Assembly (NCBI GenBank): GCA_002392275.1
Contig: DGGQ01000112.1
Location: 1-20,208, forward strand
From: Treponema sp. UBA3870
GTDB lineage: Bacteria > Spirochaetota > Spirochaetia > Treponematales > Treponemataceae
Reading direction: 5' to 3'
Length of the DNA: 20,208 nt
Positions 1-6,553 of the stretch are shown here, in pieces. Made by a program: the position numbers and the translations under genes. The notes under the pieces are model-generated. The model saw only the letters and a program-made list of their open reading frames with translations. It made no database searches and was not told the DNA's origin. How positions within the stretch are numbered: the stretch's first letter is position 1; every line of letters starts with the position of its first letter.

Positions 1-35
1 CAAACGCCGAATGGCGTATGTCCCAATCTTTTCGC

Positions 36-68
36 AACGCTTCCTATATTGTGGAGGCGTTTTTTTTT
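36..68 (+). terminator. Rho-independent terminator of an upstream gene
   Basis: A 9-bp stem (36-44 with 53-61, one G-T pair) closes an 8-base loop and runs into an unbroken T tract to position 68. It belongs to a gene ending before the window. A second small hairpin (ACGCC/GGCGT, 4-17) precedes it. Confidence 0.8.
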
Positions 69-80
69 GCCCTTTGAAAG

Positions 81-109
81 TTGCTTTATGTGAACGTGTG
101 TTGTACAAT
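81..109 (+). promoter_or_regulatory. Sigma-70-type promoter of the upp-like gene
   Basis: TTGCTT (81-86) and TACAAT (104-109) are separated by exactly 17 bases. Initiation would fall near 116, just ahead of the GGTGGAG ribosome site, so the leader is very short. The promoter lies directly after the upstream terminator, making the gene its own transcription unit. Confidence 0.65.
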
Positions 110-126
110 AGATTGGTGGAGTAATC

Positions 127-1158
127 ATGGAAAACAAAATCATTTTGAAAGCAGAAGATTTGGACGGATATCTCACGGCGGAAGACCAGAGCGATTTGGC
201 CAGACTCAACGAGATGTTCGGTGAGACAATGAAATATTTTGAGCCGGTTAACGAAGAAAAAATTATCGAGGGCTACGACAGATTGGGACACGAGATGCAG
301 AAAATCTGCTCAAAGCATCCCAGAATCAAGGTCTACTCTTTTGAAACCGAAATCCAGGCCCAGGCGGAGGCAAGTCGTGTAATCGCAAAACTCCGTGACG
401 TGAACACCGACCACCAGGAATTCATCTACTACAGTCAGCGTGCCTATGAAATGCTTTTCAGGATGGCATACACAAATCAGGCGAGCGACAAAAAGGGACA
501 CATAATCGTAAAGACCCCGGTAAACTTTCCTGTGCAGAATTATGCGGTCCACAAGATTCCAGACATCGACCACAAAATCAACAACTCGGTCATGTGCGTG
601 ATGCTCCGTGGTGCGCTCCTCCCAAGCATGATTGTATCAAAAGAGATTGAGGAATTTTCGTCCAACGGTTACATCACTCCGTTCGCACTTTTTAAAATCA
701 GCAGAAACGACACAAAGAGTGAAAACAACATGGAATACATTCTTGATTTGGACAAGTCCTTTTTTAATATGGAGCAGCTTGACGGAAAGGATTTGATTTT
801 CGCCGACCCGATGAATGCGACCGGTGGCTCCCTTGTGACAGTTGTAAAATATCTTCTGGGGCAGGGCGTAAAACCAAAGTCGATTGCATTCTTCAACACG
901 ATTTCCACGCTCAAAGGTTCAATCAGAATCACACGCGCACTTGAAAACTGCACATGCTACACGCTCTGGCTTGACCCTGTGATGAACGAAAAAGCATACA
1001 TCATGCCGGGACTCGGAGATGCGGGAGACAGGTTGAACGGCTGCGACACAAAAGAACATCCGAGAAACATAATCCAGCTGCTCGCTGATTACGGACACAA
1101 CATATCCAGCCTCTACCGCTCACAGATGTTCGAAATCGAGCGCACTGTGCTGGGGTAG
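127..1158 (+). CDS. upp: Uracil phosphoribosyltransferase, long form
   Basis: This cytosolic salvage enzyme converts uracil plus PRPP to UMP and diphosphate. The PRPP-binding loop DPMNATGGS is at about residues 227-235, and the uracil-binding segment YIMPGLGDAGDR at about 291-302 matches the family signature. The segment MLRGALLPSMI (about 159-169) also fits the UPRTase core. The start at 127 has GGTGGAG upstream at 115-121. The protein has 343 residues while the common bacterial Upp has about 208, so roughly the first 130 residues are an extension rich in charged residues that I do not recognise. The gene stands alone between its own promoter and a hairpin. A uracil permease lies about 10 kb downstream. 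Confidence is high for the reaction and lower for the gene symbol because of the extra N-terminal part. Confidence 0.88.
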   Translation: MENKIILKAEDLDGYLTAEDQSDLARLNEMFGETMKYFEPVNEEKIIEGYDRLGHEMQKICSKHPRIKVYSFETEIQAQAEASRVIAKLRDVNTDHQEFIYYSQRAYEMLFRMAYTNQASDKKGHIIVKTPVNFPVQNYAVHKIPDIDHKINNSVMCVMLRGALLPSMIVSKEIEEFSSNGYITPFALFKISRNDTKSENNMEYILDLDKSFFNMEQLDGKDLIFADPMNATGGSLVTVVKYLLGQGVKPKSIAFFNTISTLKGSIRITRALENCTCYTLWLDPVMNEKAYIMPGLGDAGDRLNGCDTKEHPRNIIQLLADYGHNISSLYRSQMFEIERTVLG

Positions 1159-1188
1159 GATTGGAAAAAAGGTGCCCCCTTTATCATA

Positions 1189-1226
1189 AGCGAACCTCTA
1201 AAAGCAGATTTTTTTAGAGATTCGCT
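1189..1226. repeat. Inverted repeat between convergent upp and XRE genes
   Basis: The arms AGCGAA-CTCTAAAA and TTTTAGAG-TTCGCT (1189-1203 and 1212-1226) pair over 14 of 15 positions around an 8-base loop. It lies between the convergent upp and XRE genes. A run of A follows on the plus strand, so it is not a textbook terminator for upp. On the minus strand T bases precede rather than follow the stem. It may still end transcription from either side, or act as a boundary structure. Confidence 0.6.
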
Positions 1227-1376
1227 AAAAAATTTCCGTGAAAAAAAATTGCTGAGAACCTCCTTTTGAAAATCTTTTCGACCTGAGCATCTATGGGTAG
1301 TCCAATAAGTTCATCTCATTTTGCTATCGGGTGCTATGCACACTTGTTGCGAGAGAGTGCGGAAATGAAATCCCCG

Positions 1377-1748
1377 TTACTTTTGTTTTGATGTCTTGCT
1401 CCGCTCCGATATTTTTTTTGCCGCTGCGTGAATCATCGCTTCGATTATGGGAAGGTCATTCTGCGGAATCTGATTCAAGTCATCGATTATCTTTTTGTAT
1501 TTATCGCAATTTCTACGCTCCTTTTTCGGAATGTCCAGAGTTCTCTTTTTGTCGCTGCCTCTCACAAGATATTCAACTGTCGTGTCCAGAGCTTCGGCAA
1601 GTTTGACAGCAATCTCCGCATTGGGAATTACCGCCCGGCTGTCAACATATGTGTCTATAGTCCGTTTGCTTATCCCGGTTTTAGCGGCAACCTCTTTTAT
1701 AATGAGTCCCTTGTATTCTATCTGTTCCTTTAGATTATCCCTGAACAT
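1377..1748 (-). CDS. XRE-family HTH transcriptional regulator (phage-type repressor)
   Basis: A 123-residue DNA-binding protein. Residues about 1-63 form a Cro/CI-type helix-turn-helix domain: IIKEVAAKTGISKRTIDTYV carries the two recognition helices, followed by the typical helix ending AEALDTTVEYLVRG. Residues 64-123 are basic and helical with no recognisable peptidase or ligand domain, so this is not a self-cleaving LexA-like repressor. It is transcribed away from a six-gene cassette and faces three copies of an 18-bp operator-like sequence (1758-1834), so it probably represses both directions. No Shine-Dalgarno precedes the ATG. A TATCAT -10 element ends 6 bases before it, predicting a leaderless transcript as known for the lambda cI mRNA from PRM. 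Alternative: an activator rather than a repressor. Confidence 0.85.
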   Translation of the reverse strand: MFRDNLKEQIEYKGLIIKEVAAKTGISKRTIDTYVDSRAVIPNAEIAVKLAEALDTTVEYLVRGSDKKRTLDIPKKERRNCDKYKKIIDDLNQIPQNDLPIIEAMIHAAAKKISERSKTSKQK

Positions 1749-1754
1749 GTTTTT

Positions 1755-1834
1755 ATGATACCGCTATATCGGGATTGTTTTATTGACAAATACCAATATT
1801 TGAGTGTAATATATTGATACCGATATTTTGGGAT
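1755..1834. promoter_or_regulatory. Divergent control region with three operator-like repeats
   Basis: Three similar 18-mers start with ATACC: 1758-1775, 1790-1807 and 1817-1834. The first and third fit ATACCG-N6-(C/T)GGGAT, which is nearly palindromic; the middle one (ATACCAATATTTGAGTGT) is degenerate. The first touches the leftward -10 (TATCAT, minus strand, 1755-1760). The second lies between the rightward -35 and -10. The third covers the rightward start point. This is the arrangement expected for an XRE repressor acting on both promoters. Confidence 0.7.
1783..1812 (+). promoter_or_regulatory. Strong rightward promoter of the accessory cassette
   Basis: A consensus -35 TTGACA (1783-1788) and TAATAT (1807-1812) are separated by 18 bases, with a TG two bases before the -10. 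The start would be near 1819, inside the third operator repeat. The leader is about 35 bases and ends in AAGGAG at 1843-1848, ahead of the ATG at 1854. Confidence 0.75.
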
Positions 1835-1853
1835 TTCATCCAAAGGAGTGATT

Positions 1854-2021
1854 ATGGCACAACCAACTAAAAAGTACATCATAACATATCAGATTCCGGG
1901 AAGTTCCGTGGTTCACCAGTCAACATCCATCAACGCAAATTCAATCATCGAAGCAAAAAACAAATTCAAAATGGGAAATCCAACGAAGAAGATAATAGCC
2001 TGCGTCAAGGTTTCGGGGTGA
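1854..2021 (+). CDS. Small protein of unknown function (55 residues), first gene of the cassette
   Basis: The frame begins with an ATG that has a good AAGGAG site 5 bases upstream and ends with TGA at 2019-2021. It encodes 55 residues, basic, with a likely strand-helix-strand layout: KYIITYQIPGSS, then INANSIIEAKNKF, then KKIIACVKV. It has no signal peptide or membrane segment. It is the first gene behind the operator-controlled promoter, so its dosage would follow the repressor most directly. I do not recognise the family. Its size and position recall small early-region proteins of integrated elements, but that is context only. The next gene starts 33 bases downstream. Confidence 0.7.
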   Translation: MAQPTKKYIITYQIPGSSVVHQSTSINANSIIEAKNKFKMGNPTKKIIACVKVSG

Positions 2022-2054
2022 AGTATATGAATAAAAAATGAATGGAGATGTTGT

Positions 2055-2357
2055 ATGGACAAAATTGAAAAAATACTTACTGTGGTTTCTTCAGTTGTAG
2101 ACGAGATTGTTCCTATAGCAAAACTAAGAGAAAGAAATGCACAACAATTTGAGGACGGTTTGAGTTTCGTTAAAGTGAATAATCTTTTTGATTCTCTGGT
2201 CAATAATACAAGTATTAATATATCTGAAGAAAATTATGAATATCGACATCTGCTTATTGAGTTGGATAAATATTTACATGAATGGAAAGAGAACTGGAAA
2301 AATAAAGGATTAGATATTGATATTACAATAAACTCAATAAAAAGAATATGGTCTTGA
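2055..2357 (+). CDS. Hypothetical protein, 100 residues, AT-rich
   Basis: The start has GGAG at 2044-2047. The product is 100 residues, acidic in its first half (IEKILTVVSSVVDEIVPIAK) and probably all-helical, with no Cys, no signal peptide and no clear catalytic motif. The C-terminal part, rich in Trp and Lys (WKENWKNKG), may be a surface helix. Codon use is strongly A/T biased compared with upp and with the metabolic genes to the right, which suggests horizontal acquisition together with the next two genes. The gap to the following gene is 30 bases with no terminator. No family recognised. A small partner or immunity-type protein for a neighbour is conceivable but unsupported. Confidence 0.7.
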   Translation: MDKIEKILTVVSSVVDEIVPIAKLRERNAQQFEDGLSFVKVNNLFDSLVNNTSINISEENYEYRHLLIELDKYLHEWKENWKNKGLDIDITINSIKRIWS

Positions 2358-2387
2358 AAAAAAATAATTTACTATGGAGGTATACAT

Positions 2388-2732
2388 ATGTGCAACAATA
2401 CTGAGAATACTAGAAAAGTTCTCCAAGAATTCTATAATTGGTTATTTAACTACCAACCGAATCAAAAAAATCCTCATAAAAACACGGATGTCAAAGACAC
2501 ACCTGTTTGTAAAGCTTTTTTAACAGTTGATGATGGAAACCCTTCTGAAGTTGGTATTATGATTTCAGAGGATAGGACATTGCTTTATATAATGGATACT
2601 GAAAATATTCTAAATGATTCTTCAATATCAACCACAACTTTTGATTCAGAAATAAACTACACCTTTGATAGCAGTTTAGGACTGAAATTCACAAAGGACA
2701 ATAAGGAATTAACTATTACAAAAGTGAAGTGA
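2388..2732 (+). CDS. Hypothetical protein, 114 residues, AT-rich
   Basis: TATGGAGG precedes the ATG at a good distance. The product has 114 residues. An N-terminal helix (TRKVLQEFYNWLFNY) is followed by a polar Asn/Lys-rich linker to about residue 38, then a probable all-beta part (AFLTVDD, VGIMISEDRTLLYIMD, LGLKFTKDNKELTITKVK). It has no signal peptide, so it is likely cytosolic. It shares the A/T-rich composition of its neighbours and lies 30 bases after the 100-residue gene and 37 before the 580-residue gene, consistent with one operon. I recognise no family or catalytic residues. Confidence 0.7.
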   Translation: MCNNTENTRKVLQEFYNWLFNYQPNQKNPHKNTDVKDTPVCKAFLTVDDGNPSEVGIMISEDRTLLYIMDTENILNDSSISTTTFDSEINYTFDSSLGLKFTKDNKELTITKVK

Positions 2733-2769
2733 TTAGGTAATAAAAAAAATCAATAATAAGGAGACTAAA

Positions 2770-4512
2770 ATGGAGTTTTTAGAATCAATAAAATCAAGTA
2801 CAGAAATTTTGAATGAAATTTATAAAAAAACAAAACCTCAGTTGTCAACATTCTTGCTTGCACCAAATTTTGATGCAAAAAAATGGGACTCTGCTATGAT
2901 GGGAATAGATGAAGAGGAGCCTTTATCTGTTCTTTGTATATGTGTAGCGGAATCTAAGGGCTTTTTCACATTTAATTCTACAATTACATTTACAAATGAA
3001 AAATTATACTTGGCAGGGTTTAATGGTGCTATAAAATTTTCAGACATTAAAGGTTTTGAATATAAAGAGGAAGAAAAAACTTCTTTATTCGGAAAATCAA
3101 AAAATGTTGGGCATCTTCTCTTTAAAAAGCAAAACGGAGAGACCAAAGATTTGAAAGGAAATTATGCTACAAAGGAAATATCTGATTTCTTAAATGAAGC
3201 TATAGATGAACTGAAAAAAAATCCACCTCCAGCACTTCCACCCAAAGATTCTACACATGCGGAGACCATAGCAAAAAAAATAAAGGAATACTTTTCGGAC
3301 AATCTAGGTTGCTGGCAGTTCAAACCTAAAATTAGTAACGGAGAATTAAACTCTGTAATAATTAAACATCTAAAGACAGAATACAAGTCTTCATGTTCTG
3401 CTTACTATTACAATTCTTCTGCATTCCATCGACAGAAATTCTTTTTTTTCAATGATACCCTGGTTGTTGAAAATAAAGATTCTGACGGTACAAGTGTCAT
3501 AAAATACAAAGACTTAGCGTCCGTTCGTTATGTAGAAAAAAAAGATGAGTATGGAAAAATACTAAAAAAAATAATCCTTAGAAATGCTAAAAATGAAGAC
3601 AAAAAGATTACTCTCTCCATTGAAGATACATCTTTTCTCTCCATTGAAGATACATCTTTGGTATCAGAAAAAACTGCGGAATTTTTTAAATGGCTGATAT
3701 TTGAAGAAACTGGAAATACAATCAATATAGGATATGATACAATTGCCAAGAAAGAGGAAAAGGAAAGGGTTGATAGAGAAAAAGAATTTAAAAAACAACA
3801 GTTAGAAAGAAAGATGAACCCTATGTTGAAATGGAATGAAATTGAAAAACGATTTGAAAGAATTTCTGACAGTAAGGATAACGAGACATGGAAAAATATG
3901 CTCAAAAAATGGGACGAAATTTTTGCGTTGGAATGGAAGAGTACAGTAACATTGAATGATTGTAACGATGAAAAGAAAATATATACGGGAATGGAAATGA
4001 ACATGTTTATAGATGACCTAATGGAAGGAATTTACCATGATTATATTTCAACGGATATTGATGACAAAAATACGATGTATTTAGATCATAGAACATATAT
4101 GATAGATGAAAAAAAATTATACTATATTAGAGGAAGGTATGTCGAGAAAGAGCACTGGACGGCAATTGGACATGAACAACCAAAAGGACATCAATTTGAC
4201 TTGTTTGTTTATAATCCAGAACCCGGAAAAATATTGTATTTTAATTGGTTTCGCAACAGCACAAACAACTGTAGTCGCTACTATCTCGAACTGGGAATGA
4301 AATCAACTGATATTATATTGCGTTTTACTGCGGGGGGGGATGTTTATTCTGTTAATGCCTTTTCGGAAGAACTGGGGATTCCCGTTACTTCTTCTAAAAT
4401 AAATGATTTCAAAAACAAACTTGATAACATAGACGAGACACATTTAGGGAATATGAAAAATGCTAAAAAGATTTCTGAGGACACTCATAGAAATGACTTT
4501 GCTGACTGGTAA
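2770..4512 (+). CDS. Large protein of unknown function with two possible PH-like domains and a coiled coil
   Basis: AAGGAG precedes the ATG. The 580 residues read as four parts. Residues about 1-150 contain a beta-rich segment (ITFTNEKLYLAGFNGAIKF, then LLFKKQNGETKDLKG) ending in a helix, the pattern of bacterial PH-like domains. A proline-rich linker, NPPPALPPKD, is at 151-160. Residues about 165-312 repeat the layout (FFFFNDTLVVENK, VIKYKDLASVRYVEK, KKIILRNAKNEDKKITL, then helix TAEFFKWLIF). A charged coiled coil (about 325-370) leads to a 210-residue C-terminal region rich in Tyr, Trp and Asp. There is no signal peptide. A 24-base in-frame tandem duplication gives LSIEDTSF-LSIEDTSL at 282-297. 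It is the largest unrecognised gene here and probably the effector or scaffold of the cassette. The PH-like call is inference from pattern only. Confidence 0.75.
   Translation: MEFLESIKSSTEILNEIYKKTKPQLSTFLLAPNFDAKKWDSAMMGIDEEEPLSVLCICVAESKGFFTFNSTITFTNEKLYLAGFNGAIKFSDIKGFEYKEEEKTSLFGKSKNVGHLLFKKQNGETKDLKGNYATKEISDFLNEAIDELKKNPPPALPPKDSTHAETIAKKIKEYFSDNLGCWQFKPKISNGELNSVIIKHLKTEYKSSCSAYYYNSSAFHRQKFFFFNDTLVVENKDSDGTSVIKYKDLASVRYVEKKDEYGKILKKIILRNAKNEDKKITLSIEDTSFLSIEDTSLVSEKTAEFFKWLIFEETGNTINIGYDTIAKKEEKERVDREKEFKKQQLERKMNPMLKWNEIEKRFERISDSKDNETWKNMLKKWDEIFALEWKSTVTLNDCNDEKKIYTGMEMNMFIDDLMEGIYHDYISTDIDDKNTMYLDHRTYMIDEKKLYYIRGRYVEKEHWTAIGHEQPKGHQFDLFVYNPEPGKILYFNWFRNSTNNCSRYYLELGMKSTDIILRFTAGGDVYSVNAFSEELGIPVTSSKINDFKNKLDNIDETHLGNMKNAKKISEDTHRNDFADW
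3613..3660 (+). repeat. 24-base tandem duplication inside the 580-residue gene
   Basis: Units 3613-3636 and 3637-3660 differ only in their last base. The repeat stays in frame and duplicates eight residues (LSIEDTSF/LSIEDTSL) at the end of the second PH-like unit. Near identity at the DNA level points to a recent slippage event. Confidence 0.95.
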
Positions 4513-4550
4513 AACAGGCAAGAAAATCATCATAATTCCACGGGGAAAAT

Positions 4551-4997
4551 ATGTCAGAAGATTTCATTGAAGAATTAAATTCGGAACAAGACGATTCCGC
4601 AGATACCAAAAAAGTTTCCGAAGCCGATCTCGTCGAAAAATACCAGAAGCACTTCGACAAGAATCTCGCGATGAAGCTTCTGGTAAAGCTCCGAAAATCC
4701 ACACGCAACAAGCCGAAGGCAATTGCTGGGACTGCGGGGGCAATTGTTTCTGTTTTGGGAAAACTTTTGTCCGCGCTTGATAATCCAGATATACCTGCAC
4801 ATATCAAAGCCCTTGTCATCGGGGCAATCGGTTATATCATTCTGCCGATTGATTTAATCCCGGACTTTGCACCTGGAATCGGTTATGCGGATGATATTGC
4901 AAGTGCTGCTGGGGTTGTTACGGCGGTCGGAATCTACAGTGATTTTTCTCTTGAAAAACTGGATGCTTACATAGATCAGATTGACTCCAAGAAATAG
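4551..4997 (+). CDS. DUF1232 (YkvA-family) membrane protein
   Basis: A 148-residue protein. An acidic N-terminal tail (1-25) leads to a helical basic region, then a small hydrophobic helix TAGAIVSVLGKLLSAL (about 61-76). The DUF1232 core follows at about 85-120, with the signature segment YIILPIDLIPDFAPGIGYADD and its conserved Asp and Pro residues, then a further hydrophobic stretch ASAAGVVTAVGIY. YkvA-type proteins are small membrane proteins of unknown biochemical role. The start is preceded by GGGG at 4543-4546. Its base composition is closer to the core genes than that of the three upstream genes. It lies 38 bases after the 580-residue gene and 36 before the LRR gene, so it is probably co-transcribed. 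Confidence 0.82.
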   Translation: MSEDFIEELNSEQDDSADTKKVSEADLVEKYQKHFDKNLAMKLLVKLRKSTRNKPKAIAGTAGAIVSVLGKLLSALDNPDIPAHIKALVIGAIGYIILPIDLIPDFAPGIGYADDIASAAGVVTAVGIYSDFSLEKLDAYIDQIDSKK

Positions 4998-5033
4998 CGT
5001 CAATAAGAATAAATTTTTTAACAGGAGATAAAA

Positions 5034-6332
5034 ATGGCAATAAGGAAATTCATAAAAATTGCGCTTATCGTTTTTTTTGTGATCATGGGTACTGCAAATC
5101 TTTTTGCACAAGAGTCCAGATTAAGACCAAGAGAATCTGAAGCTGCTTTGGAGGCATTTTCAAAAGCGGAATTGCTTACGGAAGATGATTTTGAATATGA
5201 TCTTACGAGAGACGGAAACGGAATCAGACTTACAAAATATCTCGGAAACTCAACGTGCATCAGGATTCCTGACGAAATTGAAGAGATGCCTGTTACTGAG
5301 ATAACCGATACTTTCTTTGAGACAGATAATTACTATTACCAGGAAGATAATAAAAAATCAAAATTGGAAGTAATAGTTTTTCCGGATTCGGTGGAAAAAA
5401 TATGCTCATTACACGGTGCTAAAAAATTAAAATATGTAAAACTTCCGGAGAACTTAAAAAAAATTTCTTGTGGTGGATTTAACATGTGCTATTCCCTTGA
5501 AGAAATATATATACCAGATTCTGTTAAACTCATTGAATCAAATGCTTTCGCCTGCTCAGGTTTAAAAGAAATAGATTTTCCTGATGGAGCCAGTTTGGAA
5601 TCAAGCATATGCTCTGGTTGCAATCAGCTTCAAAAAGTTCATCTGCCTGATAATTTGGATGCAATCCCATATTGGATGTTTTCAGATTGCGAATCGCTGG
5701 TTTCTATAGAGATTCCTGAGACCGTGACATCGATCGGTTATTCTGCGTTCAACAATTGTAAATCTTTGTTCTCCATTGTTTTACCTCAAAACCTTAGATC
5801 CATAGAAAGTTATGCATTCAATGGATGTGAATCGATTTCGGAAATTATAATTCCTGATGGCGTGGAAGAACTAGGTTATTCGTTCATTGGTGGTACATCT
5901 GTAAAAAACTTGTATGTTCCAGACTCTGTTATAAAATTTGGCTATGAAGATGGATGGGAACCAGGTGATTGTAGATATAACGAAAGAGGAAATGAAAATG
6001 GACATATAATCATAGGCAAATCTGAATATGAAAGTTTGCGAATTCCAGACTGGATAACAGAAATTAAGGATATTCCAGCAGGAACGAAAATCATCAATTT
6101 TCCAATGTCATTAAAAAAATGTTATTTAAGCAATTCAAGTAGCTTAGAATATCTTGAAGACATTATCATCCCTGATTCATTGAGATCAGTTAAATTTTCT
6201 GATGGTTGGTATGATTGTTCCGCTGATTTTTCAGGAGCCAAGCTTCCAATCAAGACACAGAAACGCCTGCGTGAATTAGGGTACACAGGAAGTTTCGGTG
6301 GAACCCGTCCTGCAAAAAAGACCGGGCAGTAA
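5034..6332 (+). CDS. Secreted BspA-type leucine-rich repeat protein
   Basis: A 432-residue exported protein. Residues 1-25 are a signal peptide: a basic start, a hydrophobic core IALIVFFVIMG and a likely cut after LFA before QES. From about residue 110 to 300 there are roughly eight LRR_5 (TpLRR) units of about 22-23 residues, each with the LxxIxIPDSVxxIxxxAFxxC pattern, for example LEEIYIPDSVKLIESNAF and LVSIEIPETVTSIGYSAF. A last degenerate unit is near 380. No C-terminal anchor is visible. Such proteins in Treponema and Bacteroidetes act at the cell surface in adhesion or protein binding. AGGAG at 5022-5026 marks the start. It is the last gene of the cassette and is followed by a terminator at 6357. 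Whether it is functionally tied to the upstream genes is unclear. Confidence 0.9.
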   Translation: MAIRKFIKIALIVFFVIMGTANLFAQESRLRPRESEAALEAFSKAELLTEDDFEYDLTRDGNGIRLTKYLGNSTCIRIPDEIEEMPVTEITDTFFETDNYYYQEDNKKSKLEVIVFPDSVEKICSLHGAKKLKYVKLPENLKKISCGGFNMCYSLEEIYIPDSVKLIESNAFACSGLKEIDFPDGASLESSICSGCNQLQKVHLPDNLDAIPYWMFSDCESLVSIEIPETVTSIGYSAFNNCKSLFSIVLPQNLRSIESYAFNGCESISEIIIPDGVEELGYSFIGGTSVKNLYVPDSVIKFGYEDGWEPGDCRYNERGNENGHIIIGKSEYESLRIPDWITEIKDIPAGTKIINFPMSLKKCYLSNSSSLEYLEDIIIPDSLRSVKFSDGWYDCSADFSGAKLPIKTQKRLRELGYTGSFGGTRPAKKTGQ

Positions 6333-6356
6333 TAGTTTCTTGCAAATCAATACGAT

Positions 6357-6387
6357 GGGAGTCTTGTTTTTCAAGGCTCCCTTTATT
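6357..6387 (+). terminator. Rho-independent terminator closing the 1854-6332 gene run
   Basis: A 10-bp stem GGGAGTCTTG/CAAGGCTCCC (one G-T pair) with a TTTTT loop is followed by TTTATT. It lies 24 bases after the LRR gene stop. It is the first convincing terminator after the operator promoter at 1783. Confidence 0.85.
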
Positions 6388-6553
6388 CGTGCGGATGGAC
6401 TCTGTGCTGCAGGGTAGCGTACCGTACTGCGTCGAGTGTTGGTGATTTTTCTCAAAACTTTCTGTGATATAGACGAGCAGAAAGATTATTACAATGCACC
6501 CATCAATACAAATCTCGCCATAAAGCCGGATGCATGCTTGTCAATTTGTTGTT

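Noticed and set aside
1377..6332. Complete prophage or ICE
   Set aside because: Only the repressor switch is phage-like. There is no integrase, portal, terminase, relaxase or visible att repeat pair.
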